A DNA stretch of 64,000 nucleotides from Clostridia bacterium UC5.1-1D10 (GTDB lineage Bacteria > Bacillota > Clostridia > Lachnospirales > Anaerotignaceae), in contig BBZU01000007.1 of assembly GCA_001304995.1 (NCBI GenBank), positions 1 through 64,000 on the forward strand. The letters run 5' to 3'. Positions 1 through 9,689 of this stretch are shown here, piece by piece. The position numbers and the translations under genes were made by a program. The first letter of the stretch is position 1. Each line of letters begins with the position of its first letter. The notes beneath the pieces are model-generated. The model ran no database searches. It worked only from the letters and a program-made list of their open reading frames with translations, and was not told the DNA's origin.

Positions 1-60
1 CTGAAGATGTAATCATCAAAATATAAACCAATTTTTTAATCAAACAGGAGGAGAATGAAA

Positions 61-1151
61 ATGGATAACTATTCTGTATTTTTCCCGGGTTATAGCGCTG
101 GCGAAGACGCTTACAAAGAAATCACAACTGTTTGCAGCCCTTACGGCAAAAAAGCAGTTGTAATCAGTGATGAAATTTCCATCAACGCTACAAAAAAATA
201 TCTGGATGAAGCAATCGCAGGCACAGATTTCAGCATCGAATATGTTCTGTTCCCCGGTGAATCTGCATTCGAATATGCAGAAGAACTGCAGCAGCAGGAT
301 GTTGTAAAGAACGCAGACATGATCTTCTGCCTGGGCGGCGGTAAAGCAATCGATACAGGTAAACTGGTTGCTCACAACCTGAAAAACCTTACTTCACATT
401 CCCTACAATCGCTTCCACATGCGCATGTAACTCCGCACTGGGTATCTACTATTATCCGAACCATGTATTCCGTACATTCTTCCGTGTAGACAGACCCCCC
501 GTACACATCTTCATTTCCACAAAGGTTATCGCAGAAGCACCTGCATCCTTCCTGTGGGCTGGTATCGGCGACGGTATGAGTAAAGAAATCGAAGTTAAAT
601 TCTCCGCAAGAGGCAAAGAAGACGAACTGACACTGTCCGAACAGGCTGGTGTAGCTCTGAGCGGCTGCTGCACAGAACCCCTGCTGAAATATGGTGTTCA
701 GGCTATGGAAGACTGCAGAAACAACCGCGCTTCCAAAGCAATCGAAATGGTTGCACTGGATATCTTCATCAACACAGGTATGGTTTCCAACATGGTTGAC
801 TCTCACAAATACAACACCAACCTGGCACACGCTCTGTTCAACAGTATGACAATCCTGCCTCAGGTAGAAGAAAGACATCGTCACGGCGAAGTTGTTTCCT
901 ACGGCACATTGGTTCTGCTGACAATGGACAAACAGTACGACAAACTGGACAGATTCTTCGATTTCTACAAAGAAATGAAACTGCCTACAAAACTGGCTGA
1001 CATCGAAGTATCCGTTGACGAACTGGGCCCCGTTCTGGACGAAGCTGTTAAGAAATATGACCTGGACTACTCTCCTTACAAGATCACTCAGGACATGATC
1101 AAAGCTGCTATCCTGGAACTGGAAGAATACAACAAGAAAAAAGAAGCATAA
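61..1151 (+). CDS. Iron-containing alcohol dehydrogenase (GldA-like), frame broken once
   Basis: An iron-type (group III) alcohol or polyol dehydrogenase, expected to be a cytosolic NAD(P)-dependent oxidoreductase; the substrate cannot be told. The nucleotide-binding GGGKAIDTGK motif lies near residues 92-101. Metal-ligand regions follow the family pattern: Asp in GIGDGMSK, His in LAHALFNS and His in RHRHGEVVSYG. The start at 61 is preferred over the ATG at 55 because AGGAGGAG (46-53) is then spaced correctly. The frame breaks at an A5 run (382-386), where AAA AAA would be needed to continue into YFTFPTIASTCACNSALG. One added A restores a normal 363-aa enzyme, so this is probably a sequencing error. 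A hairpin terminator follows. Confidence 0.85.
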
Positions 1152-1171
1152 TCTGACTTAAGCCATTATGC

Positions 1172-1205
1172 ACGGCGGGGGAAATTTTTCCCCTGCCGTT
1201 TTTTC
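1172..1205 (+). terminator. Rho-independent terminator after the alcohol dehydrogenase
   Basis: A GC-rich hairpin (ACGGC plus GGGGAAA pairing with TTTCCCC plus GCCGT) is followed by TTTTTTCTTTTTT. It lies 20 bp after the dehydrogenase stop. Confidence 0.75.
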
Positions 1206-1227
1206 TTTTTTCGGAAAGGAAGATAAG

Positions 1228-1775
1228 ATGAAAGGCTTTGTGCGAGCAAATCAGAACGTTGGTCTTTGCGGGCTTTCCTGCGGTCTTTGCTCTATGAAAA
1301 TGGGTGGATATTGTCCAGGCTGCGGCGGAGGGGGAGGCAATCAGTCCTGTGCCATGGCAAAGTGCAGCATGGAACGGGGGAATTTCGCATATTGTGTGGA
1401 GTGTTCTGACTATCCCTGTGAAAAATATAAGGATTTTGACCAGTGGGATTCTTTTATTACCCATCAGAATAGAGAAAAAGAGATGTGTCGCCTGTTGGAA
1501 CTGGGAGAAGAAACCTACACAACAGAAATAATAGAAAAAAGAAAGCTGCTGGAAACATTGCTGGCAGAATGCAACGGCGGCAGGAAAAAACATTCTATTT
1601 TCTGGCAGTGAATCTGCTGCCACTGTCTGTGATCCGTGAAATACTGGAACAAGGGCAGACATATGAAGACTGGGCAGAAATGTCCCCGAAAATGCGGGAA
1701 AATCTCATTGTTCCACTTTTGCAGAAAGAAGCGAAGACCTGTGGTGTGGAACTGAAATTGCGGAAGAAAGTCTGA
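1228..1775 (+). CDS. DUF3795 cysteine-rich protein, frame broken once
   Basis: A small cysteine-rich protein of the DUF3795 type, biochemical function unknown. The N-terminal half carries the family pattern GLCGLSCGLC, then CPGCGGG, further Cys residues and CVECSDYPC, which suggests metal or Fe-S binding. The start at 1228 follows GGAAAGGAAG. The upstream frame ends at 1611, but the family-like C-terminal part (FYFLAVNLLPLSVIREILEQ and onward) continues in the next frame to 1775. The shift sits in an A6 run (1585-1590) that needs seven A. Reconstructed length is 182 aa. Confidence 0.7.
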
Positions 1776-1793
1776 CAAGAACATATGGATATC

Positions 1794-1822
1794 TTGACAG
1801 AATCCCATGCAGAAACTATACT
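1794..1822 (+). promoter_or_regulatory. Sigma-A promoter of the FUSC-HAD/tcdA operon
   Basis: TTGACA (1794-1799), a 17-bp spacer and TATACT (1817-1822), about 60 bp before the next start codon. Confidence 0.8.
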
Positions 1823-1880
1823 GTCTATACATTTTTGAAATGAAAAGAAATGGGAATGGAACCAGAGGAGGTGAGGCGCG

Positions 1881-3251
1881 TTGCCCAAAATCGGAATGCG
1901 TATGATCAAAACATCCATTGCCGTTGCCATTTGTCTGCTGATCTATCTGCTGCGTGGGAAACAGGGCGTGCCTGTATTCTCCACCATTGCAGCCATGATC
2001 TGTATGCAGCCTTATGTGGAAAATAGTAAGACTGTTGCCTTTAACCGTATCATTGGTACATTGACAGGGGCGGTCATGGGCCTTGTGGTGGTTTATCTGA
2101 CCCAGTGGATTCCGCCGAAATATGAATTTTTGCAATATCTGGTGATTTCCGCAGCTGTCATTCCTGCCATGTATATCACAGTGCTTTTGAAAAAGACTGG
2201 TGCTTCTGCCATGGCTGGGGTGGTACTCTTGGGGGTAACCCTTTCCACCGGGAATTATCCGCCGGTGGTAGACGCCTTCAATCGCTCTTTTGAAACCATT
2301 GTTGGGATTCTGGTTTCTCTGGGGGTCAATGTGATCCATCTGCCCAGACAAAAACGAGAGGAATTTTTCTTTGTGACAGGCTTTGACGGTGCCCTTTATG
2401 ATGAAAAACGTCATTTGACGCCATACAGCGTCTTTGAATTGAATCAGCTGCTTAATGACGGCATCAAATTCACCATTGCGACAGAACGTACCCCCGCGAC
2501 TCTTATGTCAGAAATCGGTGGTCTGCATCTGAAACTGCCTGTCATTGCCATGGACGGAGCGGTGCTTTATGACCTCAACGAAAAGCGGTATTTGGCCTGC
2601 AACGGTCTGTCTAAGGAAATGACAAGGAAAATCTGCGATTATTTGCAGGGAAAGAATTTCCATTATTTCCTCAATGTGGTGTTGCAAGATGTACTCCTCA
2701 TTTATTACCGGGATTTCCATAATGAAGAGGAACGGAAACTCTATGAACGGGCAAGAAAATCCCCGCACCGCAATTACGTTTACGGTGATGTGCCGGAAGA
2801 AGGGATTCCCGTTTATTTCCTGCTGGTGCTGAAAAATGAGGACATTGATTTGGCGGAAAGAGAACTGCGACAGATGGAAGGGGCAGAAGAACTGCTGTTT
2901 TTGCGTGACCGCTCAGAAACACCGCCGGATTACTGCCATTTGAAAATTTATCACAAAAACGCCACCAAAGAATATATGGTGCGTCGATTGCTGGAAAGCG
3001 TCAGCGGCATGGGTAACCGAAAAATTGTTGCTTTCGGCAGCACCAAAAACGATATTTCTCTCATGAACTGGGCAGACTTGTCTTATGCTACCGCAGACGC
3101 AACGCCGGAAGCGAAGGCCGTTGCCGATTATCAGCTCAGAGGACACCATGGGGACAGTGTGGTACGGACAATTTTGCATTTGTATGAACCACTGCCTTGG
3201 GAGAAAATTCCACCCAGACGCAGAAAAGAAAAAGGAGAACAGAAGAAATGA
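1881..3251 (+). CDS. FUSC/ArAE-like membrane domain fused to a degenerate HAD domain
   Basis: A 456-aa two-domain protein. Residues 1 to about 155 hold hydrophobic segments typical of the small aromatic-acid-exporter/FUSC family, including the conserved GTLTGAVMGL stretch. The rest resembles a Cof-type HAD hydrolase, but motif I reads G167-F-D169-G-A, so the nucleophilic Asp of the usual DxDGT is Gly. Motif IV reads GSTKND, with Ser where GD is usual. The HAD part is therefore likely a non-catalytic sensor or structural domain; this is inference. The start is TTG, chosen for the AGAGGAGGTGAG site ending 6-7 bp upstream; an in-frame ATG lies at 1896. The stop overlaps the next start (ATGA), so it is co-transcribed with tcdA. 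Confidence 0.75.
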   Translation: MPKIGMRMIKTSIAVAICLLIYLLRGKQGVPVFSTIAAMICMQPYVENSKTVAFNRIIGTLTGAVMGLVVVYLTQWIPPKYEFLQYLVISAAVIPAMYITVLLKKTGASAMAGVVLLGVTLSTGNYPPVVDAFNRSFETIVGILVSLGVNVIHLPRQKREEFFFVTGFDGALYDEKRHLTPYSVFELNQLLNDGIKFTIATERTPATLMSEIGGLHLKLPVIAMDGAVLYDLNEKRYLACNGLSKEMTRKICDYLQGKNFHYFLNVVLQDVLLIYYRDFHNEEERKLYERARKSPHRNYVYGDVPEEGIPVYFLLVLKNEDIDLAERELRQMEGAEELLFLRDRSETPPDYCHLKIYHKNATKEYMVRRLLESVSGMGNRKIVAFGSTKNDISLMNWADLSYATADATPEAKAVADYQLRGHHGDSVVRTILHLYEPLPWEKIPPRRRKEKGEQKK

Positions 3252-3966
3252 CACAGGATTTGAATATATTTTCCCGAGCGGAACTGCTGCTGGGGGAAGA
3301 AGCATTGCATAACTCCGTTCTGCCCGTGTGGCACTCTTTGGCATTGGCGGCGTAGGCTCTTTCGCGGCGGAAGCCCTGGCAAGAGGCGGTGTGGGACATA
3401 TCACTTTGGTGGACGGGGATACCGTGAGCATCACCAACATCAACCGCCAATTGATTGCCCTTCATTCCACTGTGGGAAAAGAAAAGACCGCAGTCATGGC
3501 GGAGCGTATCGCTGATATTTCACCGGAAACAGAAGTGGAAACTTACCCAGTAGTCTATGGGGCGGAAAATCGGGATTTGCTGGATTTTTCTACATATGAT
3601 TACGTCATTGACGCCATTGATACTGTCACCAGCAAGCTGATTCTCATTGAAGAAGCCAAAAAAGCCGGCGTTCCTGTCATCAGCTGCATGGGAACGGGGA
3701 ATAAATTCCATCCCGAACGCTTTGAAGTGACGGACATTTCCAAAACTTCCGTATGTCCTTTGGCAAAAGTCATGCGGAAAGAGCTGAAAGTACGGGGCAT
3801 CAAAAACGTGAAAGTGGTTTATTCCAAAGAAGAACCCCAAAAACCTGCGGAATCCCCGGAAACAGGCAAACGCCAGATTCCCGGGAGCCTTTCCTTTGTG
3901 CCGCCGGTGGCTGGATTGCTGCTTGCGGGAGAAGTTATCCGTCATATTGCAGGTGTGACAGATTGA
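3248..3966 (+). CDS. tcdA: tRNA threonylcarbamoyladenosine dehydratase TcdA, frame broken once
   Basis: An E1-like ATP-dependent enzyme that cyclises t6A37 of ANN-decoding tRNAs to ct6A. The nucleotide-binding loop GIGGVGS, LVDGDTVSITNINRQ and the SVCPLAKVMRKELK region are clear, and the reconstructed length is 239 aa as usual. The N-terminus (SRAELLLGEEALH) is in the frame of the ATG at 3248; the rest is in the next frame. The break is at 3311-3312, where AAC should read AAACTC to give LRSARVALFGIGG. The start overlaps the FUSC-HAD stop. A terminator follows at once. Confidence 0.85.
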
Positions 3967-3971
3967 GATTG

Positions 3972-4009
3972 AGCCGAAAATTTCTATGATAGAAGTTTTC
4001 GGCTTTTTT
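3972..4009 (+). terminator. Terminator after tcdA
   Basis: AGCCGAAAA pairs with TTTTCGGCT, with further pairing inside (TTCTA/TAGAA), followed by a T6 run. Confidence 0.8.
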
Positions 4010-4036
4010 GTGTCATAAGTTTTATCAAAATCTATG

Positions 4037-4065
4037 TTGCGCCTTCAAAGAAAAACGGCTATAAT
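4037..4065 (+). promoter_or_regulatory. Sigma-A promoter of the TSUP permease
   Basis: TTGCGC (4037-4042), a 17-bp spacer and TATAAT (4060-4065). Confidence 0.7.
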
Positions 4066-4088
4066 GGAACGAGTTTTGGAAAAGAAGT

Positions 4089-4871
4089 ATGAACAAAAGA
4101 AAAGGAGCAGTTGTGGATACGTTTTTGGCTTATTTGATCGTATGCCCCATGGTTTTTATGGCGGGGCTCATAGACGCAGTGGCTGGCGGCGGCGGACTGA
4201 TTTCTTTGCCGGCTTATATGATTGCCGGCGTGCCTGTTCATGGCGCCATTGCCACCAATAAAATGAGTGCGGCCATGGGGACTGTGGTTGCGACTTATCG
4301 TTATGGAAAAAGTGGTTTCATTCACTGGAAGCGTGCCCTGCCCTGCGTGGTATTCGCTTTGGGCGGCTCTTATATGGGCGCAAAGATTTCTCTGCTGCTG
4401 TCTGAAAGAGTTATTCAGATTCTCATGCTGTTTATTCTGCCAGTGACAGCCCTGTACGTGCTGAGAGGCCGCAGTCTGGACGCGGAACGGGTGCCTTACA
4501 GCTACGGCAGAACGGTTTTGCTTAGCGTGCTCATTTCCTTCTGTATCGGTATTTATGATGGCTTTTACGGTCCCGGCACAGGAACATTCCTTTTGCTGCT
4601 GCTGACGGGATTGGCGCATATCGGTCTGACAGAAGCGGCAGGCACCACAAAGGTCATTAACCTGAGCACCAATATTTCCGCATTGGTGGTGTTTCTGCTC
4701 AATGGGGTAGTGATGCTGCCTTTGGGCATTGTAGCTGGTGTGTTCAGCATTGCCGGAAACTATGTAGGCACACGGATTTTCACGGAAAAAGGCACAAAAT
4801 TCGTGAAACCTTTTATACTGGCGGTATTGGTGATTTTCTTCATCAAAGTTCTGACAGAATTATTTGGATAA
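4089..4871 (+). CDS. TSUP (TauE/SafE) family membrane permease
   Basis: A 260-aa polytopic membrane protein with about eight hydrophobic segments. It has the two-fold TSUP pattern: an early GLIDAVAGGGGLISLP loop and a second GFYGPGTGTF loop in the C-terminal half. Members move sulfite, sulfonates or other small organic anions; the substrate here is unknown. The ATG at 4089 has a weak ribosome site, and GTG at 4113 behind AAAGGAG is a possible alternative start. It is a single gene between its own promoter and a shared bidirectional terminator. Confidence 0.85.
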   Translation: MNKRKGAVVDTFLAYLIVCPMVFMAGLIDAVAGGGGLISLPAYMIAGVPVHGAIATNKMSAAMGTVVATYRYGKSGFIHWKRALPCVVFALGGSYMGAKISLLLSERVIQILMLFILPVTALYVLRGRSLDAERVPYSYGRTVLLSVLISFCIGIYDGFYGPGTGTFLLLLLTGLAHIGLTEAAGTTKVINLSTNISALVVFLLNGVVMLPLGIVAGVFSIAGNYVGTRIFTEKGTKFVKPFILAVLVIFFIKVLTELFG

Positions 4872-4874
4872 CAA

Positions 4875-4908
4875 AAAAGAGGAGATTCTTCAAAGAATCT
4901 CCTCTTTT
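4875..4908. terminator. Bidirectional terminator between the TSUP and MATE genes
   Basis: A 15-16 bp near-perfect stem (AAAAGAGGAGATTCTT and its complement) with A/T runs on both sides serves two convergent genes. Confidence 0.85.
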
Positions 4909-6246
4909 TTATGCTTCTTGAGGCTGTTGTTTGCCAAGCCTGCGCCAGATGGTAGTGGAAATGATTACCGTCAGCGCGCCGGAGATGGCAGGGGTGATGA
5001 AAATCCCTGTGACATCCAAAATCTGGGGAAAGATTGCCAGAGAAAGTGAGGGGAAAATCAATGCCCGAAACAGCATGATGGTCAGGGAATCCTTTGCTCT
5101 GTCCATGGCGGTGAGGAAGGAACTGATGACCATATTCAGCCACAGGAATAGATAGGCTGGTGCATACAGCCGCAGGGCAGTGACGGTCATTTCCAGCACT
5201 TCCGCGGAATTTTCCTGTAAGAACAGGGATGCCAGTTCCCGAGGAAAACATACCATGGCCAGCAGACATGCCAGAGAAATGGCAGCTGTGACTTTACAGC
5301 TCAAACGGAAAAATTCCCGTGCTTTCTGGTGATTGCCTGCACCGATGTTGTAGCTGACAGGGGGCTGGAGGGAGTCCAGAATCCCATAGAGTGCCATAAG
5401 GAGCAGACTGTCTAGATACATGACGATACCGTAAGCGGCAACGGCTGTACCGCCGCCCAGATGGAGCAGGAAAGCATTGACCACTGTGGACATGAAGGAG
5501 CCGGAAATGTTGTTGAAAAATTCCGAACTGCCGTTATGGAAAATGCCCAGTGTGGTGGAAAGGGAAATCCGCGGGCGGGTGAAACGCAGTGTCAGTTTTC
5601 TCAGAAAAATAGGTGTCATGGCAATGAGTACCCCTAAGGTCATGCTGACGGATGTGGCAAGGGCGGCAAAACGGATGTCCAGCCGCAGATACGCCAGAAA
5701 GAACCAGTCCAGAAAGATGTTCAGCACTGCCACGGAAATGTTCATCCACATACTGAAATTAGCTTTGCCGCAGATGCGCAGGTAGTTGTCAACGGCGAAC
5801 AGAGGCATGATGGCAGGCATGAAATAAAGGAATATCCGCGCGTAGTCCCATGCCACGTTCGCCAGAGTCGTATCTTTGATTAAAAGGGTGATAAGCTTTG
5901 GTGCTGCAAAAAATCCCACAAGGGAGAAAAGTACACCAATGCCCAGAATCATGCAGAAAGCCGCGGAAAATAGTCCGTTGGCTTCTTTATTTTTTCCTTG
6001 GCCCAATAAAAGGGCGATTTTGACAGAGGAGCCTACCGCCACCATATCCCCTACGGCAAAGAGAATCATAATGACGGGAAAGGCTAAGTTTACCGCCGCC
6101 AGTGCGTGGCTGCCGATGTATCGTCCCACGAAAATGCCGTCGATCATCATATAGATGGACGATACCACCATGGCTAAAAGTCCTGGCAGAGCACAGCGGA
6201 AAAATATCTTTCTTGTAGGCAGTGTTGCAAATTGTACTTCGTTCAT
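4909..6246 (-). CDS. MATE family efflux transporter
   Basis: A 445-aa membrane protein with about 12 hydrophobic segments. The N-terminus (ALPGLLAMVVSSIYMMIDGIFVGRYIG) is typical of the MATE superfamily, which exports cationic drugs or metabolites using Na+ or H+ gradients. Its start overlaps the stop of the upstream marR gene, so both are translated from one message and the pump is probably derepressed when the MarR protein binds its ligand. The substrate is unknown. Confidence 0.9.
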   Translation of the reverse strand: MNEVQFATLPTRKIFFRCALPGLLAMVVSSIYMMIDGIFVGRYIGSHALAAVNLAFPVIMILFAVGDMVAVGSSVKIALLLGQGKNKEANGLFSAAFCMILGIGVLFSLVGFFAAPKLITLLIKDTTLANVAWDYARIFLYFMPAIMPLFAVDNYLRICGKANFSMWMNISVAVLNIFLDWFFLAYLRLDIRFAALATSVSMTLGVLIAMTPIFLRKLTLRFTRPRISLSTTLGIFHNGSSEFFNNISGSFMSTVVNAFLLHLGGGTAVAAYGIVMYLDSLLLMALYGILDSLQPPVSYNIGAGNHQKAREFFRLSCKVTAAISLACLLAMVCFPRELASLFLQENSAEVLEMTVTALRLYAPAYLFLWLNMVISSFLTAMDRAKDSLTIMLFRALIFPSLSLAIFPQILDVTGIFITPAISGALTVIISTTIWRRLGKQQPQEA

Positions 6247-6682
6247 AAGCGTTCATCAAGACAAATTTCCCCGATGTAGGAAAGCATTTCGGAGAATTTC
6301 TCGATTTCCTCCTTCGAATAGCGTTGTTCCATAGATTCACTGATCTGTTTGGTGAGTTTTGTGTAAATAGACTGGGTATCCGCGTCAAAAGAATCTGCAT
6401 TGAAATACAGGAAATATTCCCGTTTGTCGGCAGGATTTTGTTTCCGGGTCACATATCCGGCCTTTTCCAGCACATTGATCTTCTGGGTGACAGAAGGTCT
6501 TGCGATGTGGAGCATATCTGCCAGTTTGGAAGGGGTATATTCTCCCTGATGAGCGGATATGATGTCCAGATACAGACTGCTGTTGTAGCTCAGTTTGGCA
6601 TAGGCTGGGTGTTCGTTGCGGATACGCAGCTCTAAAATGCCCATGTCGTGAAAAATTTTGTGATGGCTTCTCCAATGCCCAT
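6243..6682 (-). CDS. MarR family regulator of the MATE pump, frame broken near the start
   Basis: A winged-helix MarR-type repressor. The recognition region TPSKLADMLHIARPSVTQKI and the wing VTRKQNPADKREYFLYF are clear. The open frame begins at 6644, but a better start lies at 6682: AGGAGGC is 8 bp upstream and the reading MGIGEAITKFF leads into the family N-terminus if one base is restored in the A5 run at 6651-6655 (T5 on the coding strand). Reconstructed length is about 146 aa. It likely represses its own operon through the repeats at 6711-6741. Confidence 0.8.
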
Positions 6683-6710
6683 CTGTTACCGCCTCCTATG
6701 ATAAAAATAG

Positions 6711-6741
6711 TTAAGATTACCTAATAATTAAGATTACCTAA
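6711..6741. promoter_or_regulatory. Direct-repeat operator for the marR-MATE operon
   Basis: The 14-mer TTAAGATTACCTAA occurs twice with a 17-bp period (6711-6724 and 6728-6741). The pair lies just downstream of the -10 box of the marR promoter, where a bound repressor would block transcription. Confidence 0.65.
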
Positions 6742-6743
6742 CT

Positions 6744-6772
6744 ATTCTAGCAGGGGTCTTTCCCTTTGTCAA
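6744..6772 (-). promoter_or_regulatory. Promoter of marR-MATE
   Basis: On the minus strand: TTGACA (6772-6767), a 17-bp spacer and TAGAAT (6749-6744). Confidence 0.8.
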
Positions 6773-6795
6773 GGGGGGCCAAATGCAGATAACAG

Positions 6796-6824
6796 TTGAG
6801 AAAATCATGGTTCTGTGGTATACT
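6796..6824 (+). promoter_or_regulatory. Promoter of the gdpP-rplI-dnaB operon
   Basis: TTGAGA (6796-6801), a 17-bp spacer and TATACT (6819-6824), 45 bp before the first gene. Confidence 0.75.
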
Positions 6825-6869
6825 ATATTACTGCATAAACAGAAAACAGGCAGAAAGGAAGGCGATACT

Positions 6870-7175
6870 GTGCCGGAAAAATCATTCGATGTGGCAAGAA
6901 ATATCCGCATGACCCAGGAGCTGCAATGTCAAATGCTCGCTCAGGTGGCGGATCTGTTTACAGCCATGCACAACAATGCCTCAAAAGCGGAACAGACAGA
7001 GCTTCTGGCAAAGCTGGAAATTAGTCTGCGCCTTTTGGCAGGACGGCTGGGCATTTCTCAGGATGGACTGAGCAGAAAGGCAGCTATGACCCTGAAGGCG
7101 ACGTTGGTGCAGGAAGATGTATCTGCATGGAAAAGTGATCTGCTGACCGTTTTGCATGAACTGGAAGAAACATAA
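6870..7175 (+). CDS. Small helical protein of unknown function
   Basis: A 101-aa protein that I do not recognise. The frame opens at 6783, but the GTG at 6870 behind AAAGGAAG is a better start because it lies downstream of the promoter. The sequence looks fully alpha-helical, has no Cys, no signal peptide and no membrane segment. It is the first gene of the operon that continues with gdpP, rplI and dnaB, so a role linked to c-di-AMP signalling is possible but not shown. Confidence 0.65.
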   Translation: MPEKSFDVARNIRMTQELQCQMLAQVADLFTAMHNNASKAEQTELLAKLEISLRLLAGRLGISQDGLSRKAAMTLKATLVQEDVSAWKSDLLTVLHELEET

Positions 7176-7225
7176 ACAGTCACAGAAAGGCTTTTGAAAA
7201 AGCCAAACAGCTTGGAGGCTGCAAT

Positions 7226-9213
7226 ATGGAAGAAAGAAAAGAAGAAACAAAGAAAGGAACGGAAGGACGGCTGGTGGTCGGCATGGCAGTGGCTGTGCTG
7301 GTGGTGATCCTTTGCCTGATGCTGGATGTACGCCTTGGCGTAGGGGCATTGGTGGGGATTGTGGCAGGCAGTTTCCTGCGCCCCATGCTCAAAGACCTCT
7401 TTGCCGATGAGCCTCAGGAAGAGCCAGAGGAAAACCGCTTTCTGGATACGGCAGTGCTTCGGGAAAATTTCTCCATTCCCCAAAATCTGCCCATTCCTTA
7501 CGCTGTGCTGGATATTCGTGGCAGGGTCATGATGTATAATGAGCCTTTCGCGGCAGTGTTCCCCAATAGTGAGGACGCAAAACCCGTCATTGAAGTGCTG
7601 CGGAAAACCAGCGGCGCCGGAGAACCTCAGAGAGTTACCGTAGGCGACCGTTCTTACAAAGCCGCCCTGAACCACTGCGATGTGGTGGACAAAAGCGGCG
7701 CTGTGGGGGCAGTTTTGACCCTCATTATGGTGGACATCACCAAAACCTGTCAGCTTGAAAAAGAACTGGAGGAACAGGAAACCGTTGTGGGTATGATCCT
7801 GCTGGATAACTACGACGATGTGTTGGACAGCATCGACGAAAACAGACTGCCCATCCTTTCCGCGCTTATTGACAGAAAGTTCAATCAGCTGGCGCAGGCG
7901 GCAGACGCCGTTATCAAAAAACTGGAGAAAGACCGCTATATTTTTCTGCTCTCTAAGGGCAGTCTGGAGCGGCTGAAAGAAAAGAAATTCGAGCCTTTTA
8001 ACGAGATCAAGGAAATCTCCGTAGGGGAACACATTCCTGTGACCCTCAGCATGGGTATCGGTATTGGCGGCGGCTCTCTGGAGGATGCCATGGCAAACGC
8101 AAAAGCGGCTATGGACTTGGCTCTGGGGCGAGGCGGCGATCAGGTGCTCATCAAAGACGGGGAAAAATACCTGTTCTTCGGTGGCAAGAGCGGCGAAATC
8201 CACCGCAATGCCCGTATCCGTGCCCGTGTCAAAGCGGACGCCTTATGGAGCTCATGGGGGATGCTTCTGACATTCTGGTCATGGGGCATAAGAATGCCGA
8301 TCTGGACAGCTTAGGCGCTTGTATCGGTATTTGTGCCATGGCAAAGAGCATTGGCAAGAAATGCAATATCGTCATGGACAAAGTCAGCGTAGGCGTCAAA
8401 CGCCTTTGCGATAAAATGGATGAAAGCGGCAAATTCGGCGGTGTCATTGTGGACGGCGTAGACGCCATGCGCATGGTCAATGACAAAACACTGCTGGTCA
8501 TTGTGGATACCCACAGAGAATCCATGGTAGACAGCAGACAGGTGCTTATGGCGGCGAAGAAAATCGTCGTTTTCGACCACCACCGCAAGAGTACCGATTT
8601 CATCGAACAGGCGGTGCTCATTTATCATGAGCCTTACGCTTCGTCCACATCTGAACTCATTACAGAAATGATTCAGCATATGGACAAAAAAGTAAAACTG
8701 CATCAGATTGAAGCCGATGCCCTGCTGGCAGGTATCACCGTAGACACCAAAAACTTCTGCGTGAAAACAGGCGCCATGACCTTTGAGTCTGCGGCATTCC
8801 TCCGCAGAAACGGTGCTGACAGTATTCGGGTACGGCTGCTGTTCCAAAACGACATGGACGCTTACAAGGCGAAAGCCACAGCTGTCCGGGATGCGGAACT
8901 GTTCCGGGATCATATCGCCATTTCCGTCTGCCCTTCCGATGTGGAAAATTCCACACTCACAGCGGCACAGGCGGCAGACGACTTGATGAACGTCACAGGC
9001 ATCCAGGCATCTTTTGTCTGTTGTAAGGTGGATGATACAGTCTATATTTCCGCCCGCAGCTTTGGGGAGATCAATGTGCAGAGAGTTATGGAAAAACTGG
9101 GTGGCGGCGGTCATCTGACGGTTTCCGGTGCGCAGCTTACAGACTGCACCGTTGAGGAAGCCAAAGAAAAAGTCCGTGCAGCCATTGAAGAATATTTGGA
9201 GGAGGAAGCATAA
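7226..9213 (+). CDS. gdpP: GdpP-type c-di-AMP phosphodiesterase, frame broken once
   Basis: A membrane-bound DHH-DHHA1 phosphodiesterase that hydrolyses c-di-AMP. Two N-terminal membrane segments (about residues 15-50) are followed by a PAS-like domain, a degenerate GGDEF-like region, then DHH (GHKNADLDSLGA, VIVDTHRES, VFDHHRKS) and a C-terminal DHHA1 with GGGGH. The frame breaks near 8241-8244, where GCC TTA should carry one more base to read ALMELMGDASDILVMGHKN. Reconstructed length is 662 aa, normal for the family. GGAGG lies 7 bp before the start. Its stop overlaps the rplI start (TAATG), the usual neighbourhood in Bacillota. Confidence 0.9.
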
Positions 9214-9659
9214 TGAAACTGATTTTATTACAGGATGTAAAAAGTGTCGGCAAAAAAGGCGACCTGATCAATGCTAGCGAAGGCTATGCAAAAAATTTCC
9301 TGCTGCCCAAAAAACTGGCAGTAGAAGCTACAAAATCCAACCTGAACGACTATGAACTGAAACAGAAAGCAGAAGCAAAACGCAAACAGGAAGAGCTGGA
9401 AAAAGCACAGGAAATGAAAAAACAGCTGGATGAAAAAGTGGTTGTCATCAAAGTAAAAACAGGCAGCAACGGCAAACTGTTCGGCTCTGTAACAAACAAA
9501 GAAGTTGCAGAAGAAATCATCAAACAGACAGGTATGGATCTGGATAAAAAGAAAGTATCCATCGGTGATTCCATCAAAATGCTGGGCGAAAGAACAGCAG
9601 TTATCAAACTGCACCCTAAGGTAACAGCAGAAGTGACTGTAAAAATCGTAGAAGCCTAA
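9213..9659 (+). CDS. rplI: 50S ribosomal protein bL9
   Basis: A 148-aa ribosomal protein bL9. The N-terminus MKLILLQDVKSVGKKGDLIN and the NFLLPKKLA motif are diagnostic, and a long Lys/Glu-rich helix connects to the C-terminal domain. It is translationally coupled to gdpP by a one-base overlap, with GGAGGAGG just upstream. Codon use is strongly biased towards AAA, GAA and CTG, as expected for a ribosomal gene. Confidence 0.97.
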   Translation: MKLILLQDVKSVGKKGDLINASEGYAKNFLLPKKLAVEATKSNLNDYELKQKAEAKRKQEELEKAQEMKKQLDEKVVVIKVKTGSNGKLFGSVTNKEVAEEIIKQTGMDLDKKKVSIGDSIKMLGERTAVIKLHPKVTAEVTVKIVEA

Positions 9660-9689
9660 TCAATGAAAGAAACAAAGGAGGCGGGAAAT

